Counted from the first letter of the stretch, positions 8,639 through 18,960 are shown. The stretch: DNA of 41,527 bases from Vannielia litorea (GCF_018424695.1 NZ_QTNQ01000033.1:1-41527); one strand, 5' to 3'. Translations and numbers: made by a program. The notes: a model not told the origin generated them from the letters alone.

Positions 8639-9254
8639 GCCGCTGCTCGAAGGCCGCCGAGATGTGGCGGCGCAGCGCCTCGCCCGCGCCCGCCTCGTCG
8701 CGGGCGGCCAGGGCATCCACGATCGCCTGGTGCTCTGCCAGCGCTGCCTCGCCCCGGCCCTCGCCCGCCAGCGAGGTGGTGGCCAGAAGCGCCATCGACC
8801 GATGCACCAGATCCAGCTGCTGGATCAGGAAGCGGTTGTGGCTGGCCAGGTGGATCTGCCGGTGAAACCGCCGGTTGGAGCGGGACAGCGCCAAAGGGTC
8901 ATCCACCTTCGCCCGGTCCTCCTCCACCATCTGGCTCAGCACCTTCACCTCCTCGGTCGTCGCATGCCGGGCGGCCAGCCGCGCCGCCAGCCCCTCCAGT
9001 TCGGCCCGCACCACGTATAGCTCGGCCAGCTCGTTGTGGTCGAGCGAGGCGACGATCAGGCTGCGCCCGTCGCGCACCAGCAGCCCCTGCGTCTCCAGCC
9101 GCTGCAACGCCTCGCGGATCGGCGTGCGCGACACGCCGAAGCGCTCCGCCAGCTCGCTCTCCACCAGCCGGTCGCCGGGCTTGTAGGTGCCCAGATCGAT
9201 CGCGTCGAGAATGAGCCCGTAGGCATCGCCCTGCGTGGGCCGTGCGCTTGGCAT
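8613..9254 (-). CDS. GntR family transcriptional regulator (FadR/FCD type)
   Basis: A 213-residue repressor-like protein. The winged helix lies in the first 75 residues (GTYKPGDRLVESELAERFGVSRTPIREALQRLETQGLL is the full GntR signature region, given here only by its position 22-60). An all-helical FCD ligand-binding domain follows (about 80-205) with the usual metal-site histidines in NRRFHRQIHLASHNRF. Ligand and targets are unknown; FCD members mostly sense organic acids. AGGAGA lies 6 bases ahead of the ATG. It is divergent from the HAD gene and tail-to-tail, with overlap, to the glycosyltransferase. Confidence 0.92.
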   Translation of the reverse strand: MPSARPTQGDAYGLILDAIDLGTYKPGDRLVESELAERFGVSRTPIREALQRLETQGLLVRDGRSLIVASLDHNELAELYVVRAELEGLAARLAARHATTEEVKVLSQMVEEDRAKVDDPLALSRSNRRFHRQIHLASHNRFLIQQLDLVHRSMALLATTSLAGEGRGEAALAEHQAIVDALAARDEAGAGEALRRHISAAFEQRLKLDAAQD

Positions 9255-9341
9255 AGCGAGGTCTCCTGTCTTCGTCCGGCGACACTATGCCCCCCCGTCC
9301 CCGCAAGGCAAGCCGCCGTCACGCCGCAGGCCCACCTCCCC

Positions 9342-9370
9342 TTGCGCCCAACACCGGGCGGCCCTAGCGT
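9342..9370 (+). promoter_or_regulatory. Promoter of the HAD nucleotidase, apparently leaderless
   Basis: TTGCGC (9342-9347), 17 bases, TAGCGT (9365-9370). The ATG at 9378 starts 7 bases after the -10 box, where transcription itself should start, and no ribosome-binding site fits between them. Confidence 0.5.
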
Positions 9371-9377
9371 CCGCGCC

Positions 9378-10037
9378 ATGTCACATGCCCCCCTCTTCTC
9401 CCACGTCGCCGCCTGGGTCTTCGACCTCGACAACACGCTCTACCCGCCCGAGGCCCGCCTGTTCGACCAGATCGAGGTGCGCATGACCGCCTGGGTCATG
9501 GAGGCCCTCGGGATCGAGCAGCCCGAGGCCAACGCCCTGCGCAAGAAGTACTGGGCCGACTACGGCACCACGCTCGCCGGGTTGATGGAGGTGCACGGCC
9601 TCGACCCGGCCCCCTACCTCACCCACGTCCACGACATCTCGCTCGACCATCTGGAGGCCGACGACGCGCTCGCCGCCGCCATCGCCGCCCTGCCCGGCAA
9701 CAAGTTCGTCTACACCAACGGCTCCCGGCCCTATGCCGAGCGGGTGCTTTCCGCGCGCGGCCTCTCCGGCCTCTTCGACGAGGTGTTCGGCGTTGAGCAC
9801 GCTGGCTTCCGCCCCAAGCCCGAGCGCGCGGCCTTCGAGACCGTCTTCAAAAAGGCCGGGCTGGACCCGGCCCGCGCCGCCATGTTCGAGGATGATCCCC
9901 GCAACCTCGCCGCGCCCCACGCGATGGGCATGCGCACCGTGCTCGTCACCCCCGAGCCGCTGGCGGCGCCGCACATCCACCATCACACCTCCGACCTCAC
10001 CGGCTTTTTGCGCCCGGTCGCCCGCGCGGCGGGGTAA
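9378..10037 (+). CDS. HAD-superfamily pyrimidine 5'-nucleotidase
   Basis: A 219-residue cytoplasmic phosphatase of the SDT1/pyrimidine 5'-nucleotidase group. HAD motifs are all present: motif I FDLDNTLY (nucleophile Asp16 and Asp18), motif II YTNGS near 115, motif III Lys in FRPKPERAAF near 153, and motif IV MFEDDPRNL near 175. Members hydrolyse pyrimidine nucleoside monophosphates; the physiological substrate here is inferred from family likeness. The ATG at 9378 is preceded directly by a -10-like box, so translation probably starts on a leaderless message. Confidence 0.9.
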   Translation: MSHAPLFSHVAAWVFDLDNTLYPPEARLFDQIEVRMTAWVMEALGIEQPEANALRKKYWADYGTTLAGLMEVHGLDPAPYLTHVHDISLDHLEADDALAAAIAALPGNKFVYTNGSRPYAERVLSARGLSGLFDEVFGVEHAGFRPKPERAAFETVFKKAGLDPARAAMFEDDPRNLAAPHAMGMRTVLVTPEPLAAPHIHHHTSDLTGFLRPVARAAG

Positions 10038-10046
10038 CCCTTCGGC

Positions 10047-10099
10047 GTTTTGCAAAACTGCATATGCATGGGATGTGCATGCCTTGTGCATCACTTGTG
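10047..10099. repeat. Cluster of short palindromes and TGCAT repeats
   Basis: A perfect 12-base palindrome GTTTTGCAAAAC (10047-10058) abuts the 10-base palindrome TGCATATGCA (10059-10068). Further TGTGCAT and TTGTGC units follow up to about 10099. The cluster sits in the 183-base AT-richer gap between the nucleotidase and the hydroxylase. No open frame or terminator explains it. Confidence 0.5.
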
Positions 10100-10184
10100 C
10101 CCTCCTGCTTTCCAGGGTTAACGCCGATTTCCACCGCCTCGCCCCTGCATTTCCGCAAAACGCTGCCTGCGATTATCCGCCCCC

Positions 10185-10214
10185 TTGGCAATTGCGCGTC
10201 CCGCGCCCTAAATC
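10185..10214 (+). promoter_or_regulatory. Promoter of the UbiH-type gene, apparently leaderless
   Basis: TTGGCA (10185-10190) and CTAAAT/TAAATC (10208-10214) with a 17- or 18-base spacer. The ATG at 10221 begins 6-7 bases after the -10 box, leaving no room for a leader. Confidence 0.5.
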
Positions 10215-10220
10215 CCGACC

Positions 10221-11405
10221 ATGGCACGTGAAACCACCGATATCCTGATCGCCGGGGCCGGCATCGCCGGGCTGACCGCCGCCGCCTGTTTCGCCCAGGC
10301 CGGATACAGTGTCACCCTCGCTGCGCCCGGCGCCCCGAAACGGGATAGAACGCAAGGCGATCAACGCTCTACCGCCTTTCTCGACCCGGCGATCGAGCTC
10401 TTCTCCGAGGCCGGTCTTTGGGATCAACTCGCGCCCCACGCTCAGCCGCTGCAAGAGCTGCACATCACCGACACCACGGGCTGGCCGCCCCAGATCCGCG
10501 ACAGCCGCGCCTTCGCCTCAGAGGCCCCCGGCACGCCCCCGCTGGCGCAGAACCTGATGAACTGGCGCATCGCCGACGTGCTGCTCAACGCGCTGGAATC
10601 GCTGCCGAATGTCACGCTCCACTGGGGCGCTGGCTTTGCTTCGATGGTCACCCGCGAGGGCGAGGCGCTGGTGCGGCTCACCGATGGCACCGGCCTGCGC
10701 GCCCGCCTCGTGATCGGCGCCGACGGGCGCGAAAGTGCTGTGCGCGAAGCCGCCGGAATCCCTGCCGAAATCTCCCGCTTCGGCCAGAAGGCCCTCGCCT
10801 TCTCTGTCACCCACCCGGAGCCGCATCGCAACATTTCCACCGAGGTCTACAACCAGGGCGGCCCCTTCACTCTCATCCCGCTCCCCGATGACGATGGCAC
10901 GCCGACTTCAGCGGTCGTATGGATGAACCCGGGCCCCGAGGCAATGCGCCTGCAAGCCCTTGAGCCGGAAGATTTTTCTGCCGAGGCCACCACCCGCTCC
11001 GCCGGCCTGCTCGGCCCGCTCACCCTGGCCTCTCCCCGCGCCCTCTTCCCGATCATCACGCTCCGCGCCAAGGCCCTGACCGCCCAGCGCACCGCGCTCA
11101 TCGCCGAGGCGGCCCACGTGATCCCGCCCATCGGCGCGCAGGGGCTCAACACCTCGCTGAATGACCTTGCCGCCCTGCTCCACAGCGCCTCGCCGGACCG
11201 CTTGGGCTCCCGGCAACACCTTGATGCCTATGAAAAATCCCGTGCCCACGACGTGGCCGCGCGGGTCGCGGCCATCGCGCTCTACAACCGGCTCACCCGC
11301 TCCGGCCTGCCGCCGCTGCAATCGCTGCGGCTCTCTGGGTTGAAGGCCGTGGCCGATGTGCCGCCGCTGCGCCGGGCGGTGATGCGGGCGGGCATGGGCG
11401 GTTAA
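10221..11405 (+). CDS. UbiH/UbiF/COQ6-family FAD-dependent hydroxylase
   Basis: A 394-residue group A flavin monooxygenase, probably one of the ring hydroxylases of ubiquinone synthesis. The FAD Rossmann motif is ILIAGAGIAGLTAA (GxGxxG at 12-17), the second motif is VIGADGRESAVREAAGI near 165, and the third FAD motif near 293-308 reads IAEAAHVIPPIGAQGLN. The usual GDAAH (or GEAAH) is AEAAH here, a small oddity next to the flavin ribityl chain. Which ring position it hydroxylates cannot be told. It ends 14 bases before a convergent aminotransferase gene. Confidence 0.88.
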   Translation: MARETTDILIAGAGIAGLTAAACFAQAGYSVTLAAPGAPKRDRTQGDQRSTAFLDPAIELFSEAGLWDQLAPHAQPLQELHITDTTGWPPQIRDSRAFASEAPGTPPLAQNLMNWRIADVLLNALESLPNVTLHWGAGFASMVTREGEALVRLTDGTGLRARLVIGADGRESAVREAAGIPAEISRFGQKALAFSVTHPEPHRNISTEVYNQGGPFTLIPLPDDDGTPTSAVVWMNPGPEAMRLQALEPEDFSAEATTRSAGLLGPLTLASPRALFPIITLRAKALTAQRTALIAEAAHVIPPIGAQGLNTSLNDLAALLHSASPDRLGSRQHLDAYEKSRAHDVAARVAAIALYNRLTRSGLPPLQSLRLSGLKAVADVPPLRRAVMRAGMGG

Positions 11406-11419
11406 CCCGCCCTTAAGCC

Positions 11420-12550
11420 TCAGGCGATAACCTTGTCCAACACCCGCTCGAGCCGTCCGAGCGTCGCCTCAACATCCGCCAGCTTGTCGAGCCCGAAGAG
11501 CCCGATGCGGAAGCTCTTGTAGTCGGCCCCTTCGTCCACCATCAGCGGCACGCCCGCTGCAATCTGCACGCCCTCGGCGGCGAATGCGCGGCCCGTCTGC
11601 AGTTCCGGATCGTCGGTGTACACCACCACAACGCCCGGCGCGCCAAACCCCTCTGCGGCCACGCTTTTCAGGCCCTTGCGGGCCATCAGTGCCCGCGCCC
11701 CGTCGCCCAGCGCCTGCTGTGCGGCCTTCACCTCGCCGAAGCCCCGCGCCTCGGTTTCCTTCAATGCGTCGCGGAACACCCGCAGCGCATCGGTCGGCAT
11801 CGTTGCGTGGTAGGCGTGGCCGCCGTTCTCATAGGTCTGCATGATCGCCAGCCATTTGCCGAGGTCGCAGGCAAAGCTGTCGGATTTTGTCTCCGCCACC
11901 TTCTCCTCGGCCCGCGCCGAGAGCATGACAAGGCCCGCCGAGGGCGGGGCCGACCAGCCTTTCTGCGGCGCCGAGATCAGCACGTCCACGCCGGTGGCTT
12001 CCATGTCGACCCAGATGCAGCCCGAGGCGATACAATCAAGCACCATCAGCCCGCCAACCTCATGAACGGCCTTGGAAATTTCGGCGATGTACTCATCCGG
12101 CAGGATCATGCCCGAGGCCGTCTCGACATGGGGCGCGAAGACCAGAGCCGGCGCTTCGGCCTTGATCCGGGCCACCACCTCTTCCACCGGCGCGGGCGCA
12201 AAGGCGGCCGTCGCCTCGTTGCCCTCGCGCCGGGCCTTCATCACGATCTCGTCCGAGGGGATGCCCCCGGCCGCAAAAATCTGGCTCCAGCGGTAAGAGA
12301 AAAACCCGTTGCGCACCACCAGCACCGTCGCATCCTTGGCAAGCTGCCGCGCCACGGCCTCCATCGCATAGGTTCCCCCGCCCGGCACCACCGCCACGGC
12401 ATGGGCGTTGTAGCAAGCCTTCAGACCGGCGGAGATGTCACGCATAACCTCCTGAAATGCCTGGCTCATGTGGTTCAATGAGCGGTCGGTGAACACCACC
12501 GAGAATTCCAGCAGCCCGTCCGGGTCAATGTCTCCGCGCAAGGCACTCAT
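11420..12550 (-). CDS. Class V PLP-dependent aminotransferase
   Basis: A 376-residue fold-type I PLP enzyme. VVPGGGTYAMEAVARQL (54-70) binds the cofactor phosphate, LDCIASG holds the PLP-nitrogen Asp172, and SAPQKGWSAPP holds the Schiff-base Lys197. It resembles the serine-glyoxylate / alanine-glyoxylate aminotransferase branch of class V, but the specific amino donor and acceptor cannot be assigned. GGAGG lies 9 bases upstream of the ATG. It follows the universal stress gene in the same direction by 71 bases and may share its transcript. Confidence 0.88.
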   Translation of the reverse strand: MSALRGDIDPDGLLEFSVVFTDRSLNHMSQAFQEVMRDISAGLKACYNAHAVAVVPGGGTYAMEAVARQLAKDATVLVVRNGFFSYRWSQIFAAGGIPSDEIVMKARREGNEATAAFAPAPVEEVVARIKAEAPALVFAPHVETASGMILPDEYIAEISKAVHEVGGLMVLDCIASGCIWVDMEATGVDVLISAPQKGWSAPPSAGLVMLSARAEEKVAETKSDSFACDLGKWLAIMQTYENGGHAYHATMPTDALRVFRDALKETEARGFGEVKAAQQALGDGARALMARKGLKSVAAEGFGAPGVVVVYTDDPELQTGRAFAAEGVQIAAGVPLMVDEGADYKSFRIGLFGLDKLADVEATLGRLERVLDKVIA

Positions 12551-12621
12551 GGGGCGATCCTCCGTTTAAGGTCGCCAACAGCTATCGCCAACCGCGCCCA
12601 AGTCAAAGCCCCTACTTCGTC

Positions 12622-13443
12622 TTACCGGCGAACGACCAGCACATCGCAAGGCGGTGTCCGGATGAGATCCTCGGTGAACCTTCCCAGAAGTGAAATCGAA
12701 ATCGCGACCCGGCCATGCGCACCCACTGCAATGAGTTCTGGCTGGAAGCTCTCGATTTCCTTGTCGAGGCTCGAAGACACCGCGCCCACAGAGGGAACCG
12801 GTTGTTCCATCTGCTCGGGCAACTGTGCCCTCTTCCACCAGTCCCCAAGTTCGCGTTGTGCCTCATCGATGAACGGCGAGAGCGCCTTCGCGCTGTCTTG
12901 CGGGGCCAAAAGCCCCCGGTAGGGCACATGGACGGCGTGAAATGCCTTGAGAACGGCTTCTGGCGCAACCCGCCCGGCCGCCTGCGCCGCAGCCTCGCAG
13001 GCGGGCGAAAGGTCGATCCCGCACAACACACGCTCGTAGGCGCCTGTCACGGGCCCCGACGCCAGCAGCACCGGCCGCTCACTGGCGCGCACGATGCGCT
13101 CCATGGTTGTCCCGGTGAAAATGTCCCAGAAAGGCCGTGGCCGATGCACCCCGAGCACCAGCAGATCCGCGTCGATACTGGATGCGCTGGTGGTGATCGC
13201 TGCCACAGGCTCGACCGTTTCCACGCGGATTGCCGCCTTGCGCTCCGAGATTGTCCCACATTGGGCGACCAGCTGTGCCTCCGCTTCCGCAGCCATCACA
13301 GTTGCTATTTTCTCAGGCAAGTCCTCATCTACAACTGTGAGCACAGTCAGCTCCGCATCCATCTCTTCCGCGAGGCGAAAGGCGCGACGCAATGCGCGGT
13401 CTGACCTTTCGGAAAGGTCGGTTGCAATTAGGATCCTTGTCAT
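12622..13443 (-). CDS. Tandem-domain universal stress protein
   Basis: A 273-residue protein made of two UspA domains (about 1-143 and 147-273). The first opens MTRILIATDLSERSDRALRRA; the second opens ERVLCGIDLSPACEAAA. The second carries VGAHGRVAISISLLGRF, which keeps the G-x2-G-x9-G ATP-loop spacing but has Arg where ATP-binding members have Ser or Thr. Such proteins act in general stress or respiratory adaptation. AAAGGAG ahead of ATG 13443 sets the start; upstream codons in frame belong to non-coding or opposite use. Confidence 0.9.
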   Translation of the reverse strand: MTRILIATDLSERSDRALRRAFRLAEEMDAELTVLTVVDEDLPEKIATVMAAEAEAQLVAQCGTISERKAAIRVETVEPVAAITTSASSIDADLLVLGVHRPRPFWDIFTGTTMERIVRASERPVLLASGPVTGAYERVLCGIDLSPACEAAAQAAGRVAPEAVLKAFHAVHVPYRGLLAPQDSAKALSPFIDEAQRELGDWWKRAQLPEQMEQPVPSVGAVSSSLDKEIESFQPELIAVGAHGRVAISISLLGRFTEDLIRTPPCDVLVVRR

Positions 13444-13461
13444 GGCGAACTCCTTTCCACG

Positions 13462-13490
13462 AGCATACCATGAGCCGAGTGAACCTTGAA
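13462..13490 (-). promoter_or_regulatory. Candidate promoter of the universal stress gene
   Basis: On the minus strand TTCAAG (13485-13490), 17 bases, TATGCT (13462-13467), ending about 18 bases before the ATG. The -35 match is weak. Confidence 0.35.
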
Positions 13491-13501
13491 CTGAATCACT
13501 C

Positions 13502-13971
13502 TCAACCTTGCCCGGCCAAGCCCCCCAACGGCCCGGGGCGCCGCTCTTCGGTGAGCAGCACATTGGCCTCCACGTTGCCCACGCCGGGCAGCGCCATGAT
13601 CCGCCGCCGCAGCACCCGCTCGAAATCGGCGAGGTCGCGGGCGGTGACGCGCAGGCGATAATCATACAGCCCCAGCACGTGCTCCACCGTCTGCACCTCC
13701 GGAATCGCGCTCACGGCCCGCTCGAAATCATCCAATGAAACCCGCCCTTTCGTCGCCAGCTTCACACCGAGGAACACCGTCACGCCAAAGCCCAGCTTTT
13801 CCGCATCCAGTCGCAACCGTTGCCCGCGGATCGCCCCCGACTCCCTGAGCCGCCTGATCCGCCGCCAGGCCGCCGGCTGCGAGAGGCCCAGGCGCCGCCC
13901 CACGGCCCCGGCAGACTGGCGACCGTCCGCCTGCAGGGCCGCCAGGATCTTCCAGTCGATTTCATCGAGGG

Positions 13972-13975
<4 letters not shown>
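13502..13975 (-). CDS. Lrp/AsnC family regulator, second of a pair
   Basis: A 157-residue regulator. The N-terminal helix-turn-helix is MTLDEIDWKILAALQADGR followed by VGRRLGLSQPAAWRRIRRL (about 25-43); the C-terminal RAM domain (about 70-145) is the amino-acid-sensing and oligomer-forming part, with VEHVLGLYDYRLRV near 105. The start ATG overlaps the stop of the preceding Lrp gene by four bases. Two different Lrp proteins encoded in one overlapping unit divergent from ilvC suggest joint control of branched-chain amino acid synthesis, possibly as a mixed oligomer; this is an inference. Confidence 0.92.
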
Positions 13976-15585
<1,610 letters not shown>

Positions 15586-15618
15586 GCCTCTGCCTGCAAA
15601 GGCCCAAGCAAAACCGAG

Positions 15619-15650
15619 CAACCCCGGCCACCGCGCCGGGGTTGTCTGTT
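15619..15650 (+). terminator. Rho-independent terminator after ilvC
   Basis: Perfect 10-bp stem CAACCCCGGC (15619-15628) with 15635-15644, 6-base loop, then TCTGTT. It begins 33 bases after the ilvC stop and ends just before the EamA gene. Confidence 0.8.
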
Positions 15651-15663
15651 CCCGGAGATACAA

Positions 15664-16581
15664 ATGAACGTGCAACCCCCTGAAATCACGGCCAGAAGCT
15701 GGGCGATGATCGCCACGCTCGGCGTGGTCTGGGGCGGCACCTTCATGGTCCAGAGTCTCGCACTGCAAACCACCGCCCCTTTCTGGGTGGCAGCGGCGCG
15801 CGTCAGCTTCGCCGCGCTGCTGACCTTTCTGGTCTGGCGCCTGCGCGGCGGGCGCATGTTTACCACCACGCAAACCGACTGGCCCCGCCTCACCCTCGTG
15901 GCCCTGCTCTCCTCCGCCATTCCCTTCATGTGCCTGAGCTGGGGGCAGCAGTTTGTGCCCTCGGCCTTCGCCGGGGTCTCCATGGCCAGCGTCACGCTCT
16001 TCATTCTGCCACTGGCGCACCTGTTCCTGCCCGGCGAGCGGATGACCCTGCGCCGCACGGCCGGGTTCCTGCTTGGCTTTGCTGGCGTCGCCGCACTCAT
16101 CGGGCCCGAAGCGCTCTCGGCGACAGGCGCAGCGAATGAAAGCTGGGGCCGGGCGGCCTGCCTCGGCGCAGCCTGCTGCTATGCCGTCTCCTCGGTGATG
16201 ATGCGCCGCCTGCCGCCGATCGACCCCATCGGCCTCACCTTCGCCACCGTCGGCATTGGCGCGCTCTTCGTGATCCCGGTCGCCGCCATCACCCATGGCG
16301 CGCCCGCCAACCCGGGCCCCCAGGGCCTGCTGCTGCTCGCCCTGCTCGGCCTCGTCCCCACCGCCGGGGCCAACCTGCTGCGCATCCTCGTGATCCGCTC
16401 CGCCGGCCCGGTATTCATGAGCCTCACCAACTACCTCGTGCCGCTCTGCTCCATCCTCTTCGGCTGGCTCATCCTGTCCGAGCAGCTGCCCGCCTCGCTC
16501 TTTCTCGGCATGGCACTGATCCTCGCAGGCGTGCTCCTCAGCCAATTGGGCGCGCTCACCCGGCTATTTCGCCGCCAGTGA
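15664..16581 (+). CDS. EamA/DMT family transporter
   Basis: A 305-residue inner-membrane protein with ten predicted helices in two EamA repeats (about 10-145 and 160-300). GVVWGGTFMVQSLAL is the repeat-1 start and SLTNYLVPLCSILFGWLILSE is the repeat-2 signature region near 255-275. The family exports or imports small metabolites, often amino acids; being next to ilvC makes an amino-acid-related role conceivable but unproved. The start is 14 bases after the ilvC terminator, so read-through or a promoter inside ilvC would be needed for its expression. Confidence 0.92.
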   Translation: MNVQPPEITARSWAMIATLGVVWGGTFMVQSLALQTTAPFWVAAARVSFAALLTFLVWRLRGGRMFTTTQTDWPRLTLVALLSSAIPFMCLSWGQQFVPSAFAGVSMASVTLFILPLAHLFLPGERMTLRRTAGFLLGFAGVAALIGPEALSATGAANESWGRAACLGAACCYAVSSVMMRRLPPIDPIGLTFATVGIGALFVIPVAAITHGAPANPGPQGLLLLALLGLVPTAGANLLRILVIRSAGPVFMSLTNYLVPLCSILFGWLILSEQLPASLFLGMALILAGVLLSQLGALTRLFRRQ

Positions 16582-16651
16582 GCGACAGCGCACACGTCTC
16601 CGGGCCGTATCGCGCATTGATATAACATAACATCACGCCCATCTGCCCCGC

Positions 16652-17218
16652 ATGACCAACCTTCATGTGAGCACAAGAGGGGGCCTGCCGACTGAGATGC
16701 AGACCCTCCTTCGGGCCACCCCGCGCGAAACCTGGCCGGGGCACCCGAACTTCGCCGCCTCCGTCCAGAGCTGGATGGGGGCTCACCAGATGTTCCGCGA
16801 CCTCGCCCGAGTCACGCGGGAAGATACCGAGGACTATCTCGACAAGGAGATGGACGATGCCGCCTTCACCCGCTCCCTCGCCCGCTACGGCGACCGGCTG
16901 GTGCGCAACCTCCACGGCCACCACGCCTGGGAGGACCGGCGGTTCTTTCCCGAGCTGAACGCGGCGGATGACCGCTTCGAGGCAGGGCTGGAGATGCTGG
17001 AAAGCGACCACATCGAGATGGATGCCCTGCTGGAGCGGTTTACCCGCAAGGGCAACCGCATCATCCAGCTGGCCCATCTGGACCCGCCGCAGATGGCCGA
17101 AGAGGCCCGCGGCTTCCATGATGAGGCCGTGGCGGCAGAGGCCTTTCTCGCCCGTCACCTGACGGATGAGGAGGATCTCGTGGTGCCGATCATCCTGCAC
17201 CACAAGCTGCGTGGCTGA
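16652..17218 (+). CDS. Hemerythrin/HHE domain protein
   Basis: A 188-residue helical-bundle protein. Metal-ligand candidates are His46 in GAHQMFRDL, the cluster HGHHAWEDRRFFPEL near 88-102, ESDHIEMD near 117 and LARHLTDEEDLVVP near 165, matching the hemerythrin-like cation-binding pattern (di-iron, oxygen or NO related). No Shine-Dalgarno sequence precedes ATG 16652. An internal ATG at 16697 is an alternative, with GAGGGGG rather far upstream of it. The spacer ahead is AT-rich and holds TATAAC (16621-16626) as a possible -10 box with a poor -35. Confidence 0.85.
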   Translation: MTNLHVSTRGGLPTEMQTLLRATPRETWPGHPNFAASVQSWMGAHQMFRDLARVTREDTEDYLDKEMDDAAFTRSLARYGDRLVRNLHGHHAWEDRRFFPELNAADDRFEAGLEMLESDHIEMDALLERFTRKGNRIIQLAHLDPPQMAEEARGFHDEAVAAEAFLARHLTDEEDLVVPIILHHKLRG

Positions 17219-17224
17219 TGGCGC

Positions 17225-17248
17225 GGGCCTGCCCTCACCGGCAGGCCC
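17225..17248. terminator. Hairpin between convergent genes
   Basis: Perfect 9-bp stem GGGCCTGCC / GGCAGGCCC with a 6-base loop, located between the convergent hemerythrin gene and the small 62-aa gene. There is no T-tract on either strand, so it may be only a pause or RNA-end hairpin. Confidence 0.45.
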
Positions 17249-17254
17249 AACCCG

Positions 17255-17443
17255 TCACGTCGCCGGATCGAGCCGCACGTTGGCGTCGATCTGCGGCGCC
17301 ATCGTGCACCACCGCTCGCCGTTGTAGACCCAATGCGCCTCGCGGGTCTCGGCCCGCAACACCACCCGGTCCTCCGAGAGGTCCATCAGGTGGGCGGGCA
17401 TCAGGCTCAAAAACAGGTAGAGGGCTTCGGTCGTCATGCACAT
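17255..17443 (-). CDS. Small protein of unknown function (62 aa)
   Basis: A short open frame beginning MCMTTEALYLFLSLMPAHLM and ending in AHWVYNGERWCTMAPQIDAN plus a short tail. AAGGAG sits 7 bases ahead of the ATG at 17443, and codon use is like the neighbouring genes, which argues that it is real. A second ATG lies two codons in. I recognise no family. It is convergent with the hemerythrin gene and in the same direction as the genes that follow, 150 bases after the glmM stop. Confidence 0.55.
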   Translation of the reverse strand: MCMTTEALYLFLSLMPAHLMDLSEDRVVLRAETREAHWVYNGERWCTMAPQIDANVRLDPAT

Positions 17444-17594
17444 GGGAAGGCTCCTTGCGGGCTGCTCGAATGGTCCTCCCATGAGACAAGCCTGCGCCTT
17501 TTCTGCGGTGCAGCATAGCCTGCCGCGCCGGCCGCATGACCGCCCGCAGCATATCCCTCGAAACTGAGCAATTTCTGAACCGGGCGCCCGGAAA

Positions 17595-18950
17595 TCAGGC
17601 AGCAGGCGCTCCGGCAGCCTCCACCTCGGCCACGATGCTGTCCACGACGCGCTCCAAAAGCGCCTCGTCCTCGCATTCGGCCATCACCCGGATCAGCGGC
17701 TCGGTGCCGCTCTTGCGGATCAGCAGCCGCCCCTGCCCGGCCAGCTCGGCCTCCGCCGCTTCCAGCCGTGCCTTCACCGAGGCCGCGCCCAACGGATCGG
17801 CCCCCGCCTCGTAGCGCACGTTCTTCAACAGCTGCGGCACCGGCTCAAAGCTGCGGGCCAGCTCGCTCGCCTTGCGGCCCGTGCCCACCATCGCGGCCAG
17901 AAACTGGATGCCCGCCAGCAGCCCGTCGCCGGTGGTGGCATAATCCGTCATCACGATATGCCCCGACTGCTCGCCACCCAGGTTGAACCCGCCCGCGCGC
18001 ATCCGCTCCACCACGTAGCGGTCGCCCACGCCCGTGCGCTCCAGCCGCAGGCCCCGCCCTTCCAGAAAGCGCTCGAGCCCGAGGTTGCTCATCACAGTGG
18101 CCACCAGCGCGCCGCCCTTGAGGATGCCGAGGTCACCCCAGCGGGCCGCCAGCAGCGCCATCACCTGGTCGCCATCCGCAATCTTGCCATTCTCATCGAT
18201 GATCATCACCCGGTCGGCATCACCATCGAGGCAGATGCCCACATCTGCGCCATGGGCCACCACCGCCTCGGCGGCGGCTTGCGGCGCGGTCGAGCCGCAG
18301 TTTTCATTGATGTTGTAGCCGTTGGGAGAAACGCCCAGCGGCACCACCTCGGCGCCCAGCTCCCAGAGCACTTCGGGCGCAGTCTTGTAGGCCGCGCCAT
18401 TGGCGCAATCGACCACCACCTTCAGCCCCGAGAGCGAGGCCCCCACCGGAAAGCTCGCCTTGGCCCGCTCCACGTAGCGAAAGCGGCCATCGTCGATCCG
18501 CTTGGCGCGCCCGATGTTCTCCGCTGCCGCAGGCTCCACACCGGAGGCCACAAGCGCCTCGATCTCCTCCTCGGCCTCGTCCGAGAGCTTGAAGCCGTCT
18601 GGCCCGAAAAACTTGATCCCGTTGTCATGCGCCGGGTTGTGGGAGGCCGAAATCATGATGCCCAGATCGGCGCGCATCGAGCTGGTCAGGTAGCCCACCG
18701 CCGGTGTCGGTACCGGGCCGAGCAGCAGCACGTTCATGCCTGTGCTCGTCAGCCCCGCCGTCAGCGCATTCTCGAACATGTAGCCCGAAAGCCGGGTGTC
18801 CTTGCCGATCACCACCCGGTGCCCGCTGGCCCCGTCCCGGCGAAAGTAGCGGCCCGCCGCCGCACCCAGCTTCAGCGCCATTTCGGCGGTCATCGGGGCG
18901 GCGTTGGCCCTGCCCCGCACCCCGTCGGTTCCAAACAGCGTCCTGCCCAT
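17595..18950 (-). CDS. glmM: Phosphoglucosamine mutase
   Basis: A 451-residue alpha-phosphohexomutase converting glucosamine 6-phosphate to glucosamine 1-phosphate on the way to UDP-GlcNAc for peptidoglycan and lipid A. The N terminus is [12 protein letters not shown], the phosphoserine loop is ISASHNP (Ser103), the metal loop is LDGDADR near 240, the sugar-binding loop is GGEQSGHI near 325 and the phosphate loop is [13 protein letters not shown] near 410. Length is the family norm. It starts 10 bases after the folP stop and is the last gene of folB-folP-glmM, a common linkage in bacteria. Confidence 0.98.
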   Translation of the reverse strand: MGRTLFGTDGVRGRANAAPMTAEMALKLGAAAGRYFRRDGASGHRVVIGKDTRLSGYMFENALTAGLTSTGMNVLLLGPVPTPAVGYLTSSMRADLGIMISASHNPAHDNGIKFFGPDGFKLSDEAEEEIEALVASGVEPAAAENIGRAKRIDDGRFRYVERAKASFPVGASLSGLKVVVDCANGAAYKTAPEVLWELGAEVVPLGVSPNGYNINENCGSTAPQAAAEAVVAHGADVGICLDGDADRVMIIDENGKIADGDQVMALLAARWGDLGILKGGALVATVMSNLGLERFLEGRGLRLERTGVGDRYVVERMRAGGFNLGGEQSGHIVMTDYATTGDGLLAGIQFLAAMVGTGRKASELARSFEPVPQLLKNVRYEAGADPLGAASVKARLEAAEAELAGQGRLLIRKSGTEPLIRVMAECEDEALLERVVDSIVAEVEAAGAPAA

Positions 18951-18960
18951 AGCAGCCCCC

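Noticed and set aside
6566..8716. 716-codon open frame opposite the MshEN-glycosyltransferase, and similar long frames opposite ilvC, the PPDK-like gene and the aldehyde dehydrogenase
   Set aside because: Typical mirror frames caused by high third-position GC; no domain, no ribosome-binding site, and the opposite strand is a recognised gene.
11402..11417. TTAA-N7-TTAA match (TTAACCCGCCCTTAAG), a third CtrA-type box
   Set aside because: It lies in a 14-base gap between convergent stop codons, and its first TTAA includes the TAA stop of the hydroxylase, so a promoter role is implausible.
16617..16636. FNR/DNR or Zur site in TTGATATAACATAACATCAC ahead of the hemerythrin gene
   Set aside because: TTGAT and ATCA are ten bases apart instead of four, and the centre is not symmetrical; it is better read as an AT-rich -10 region.
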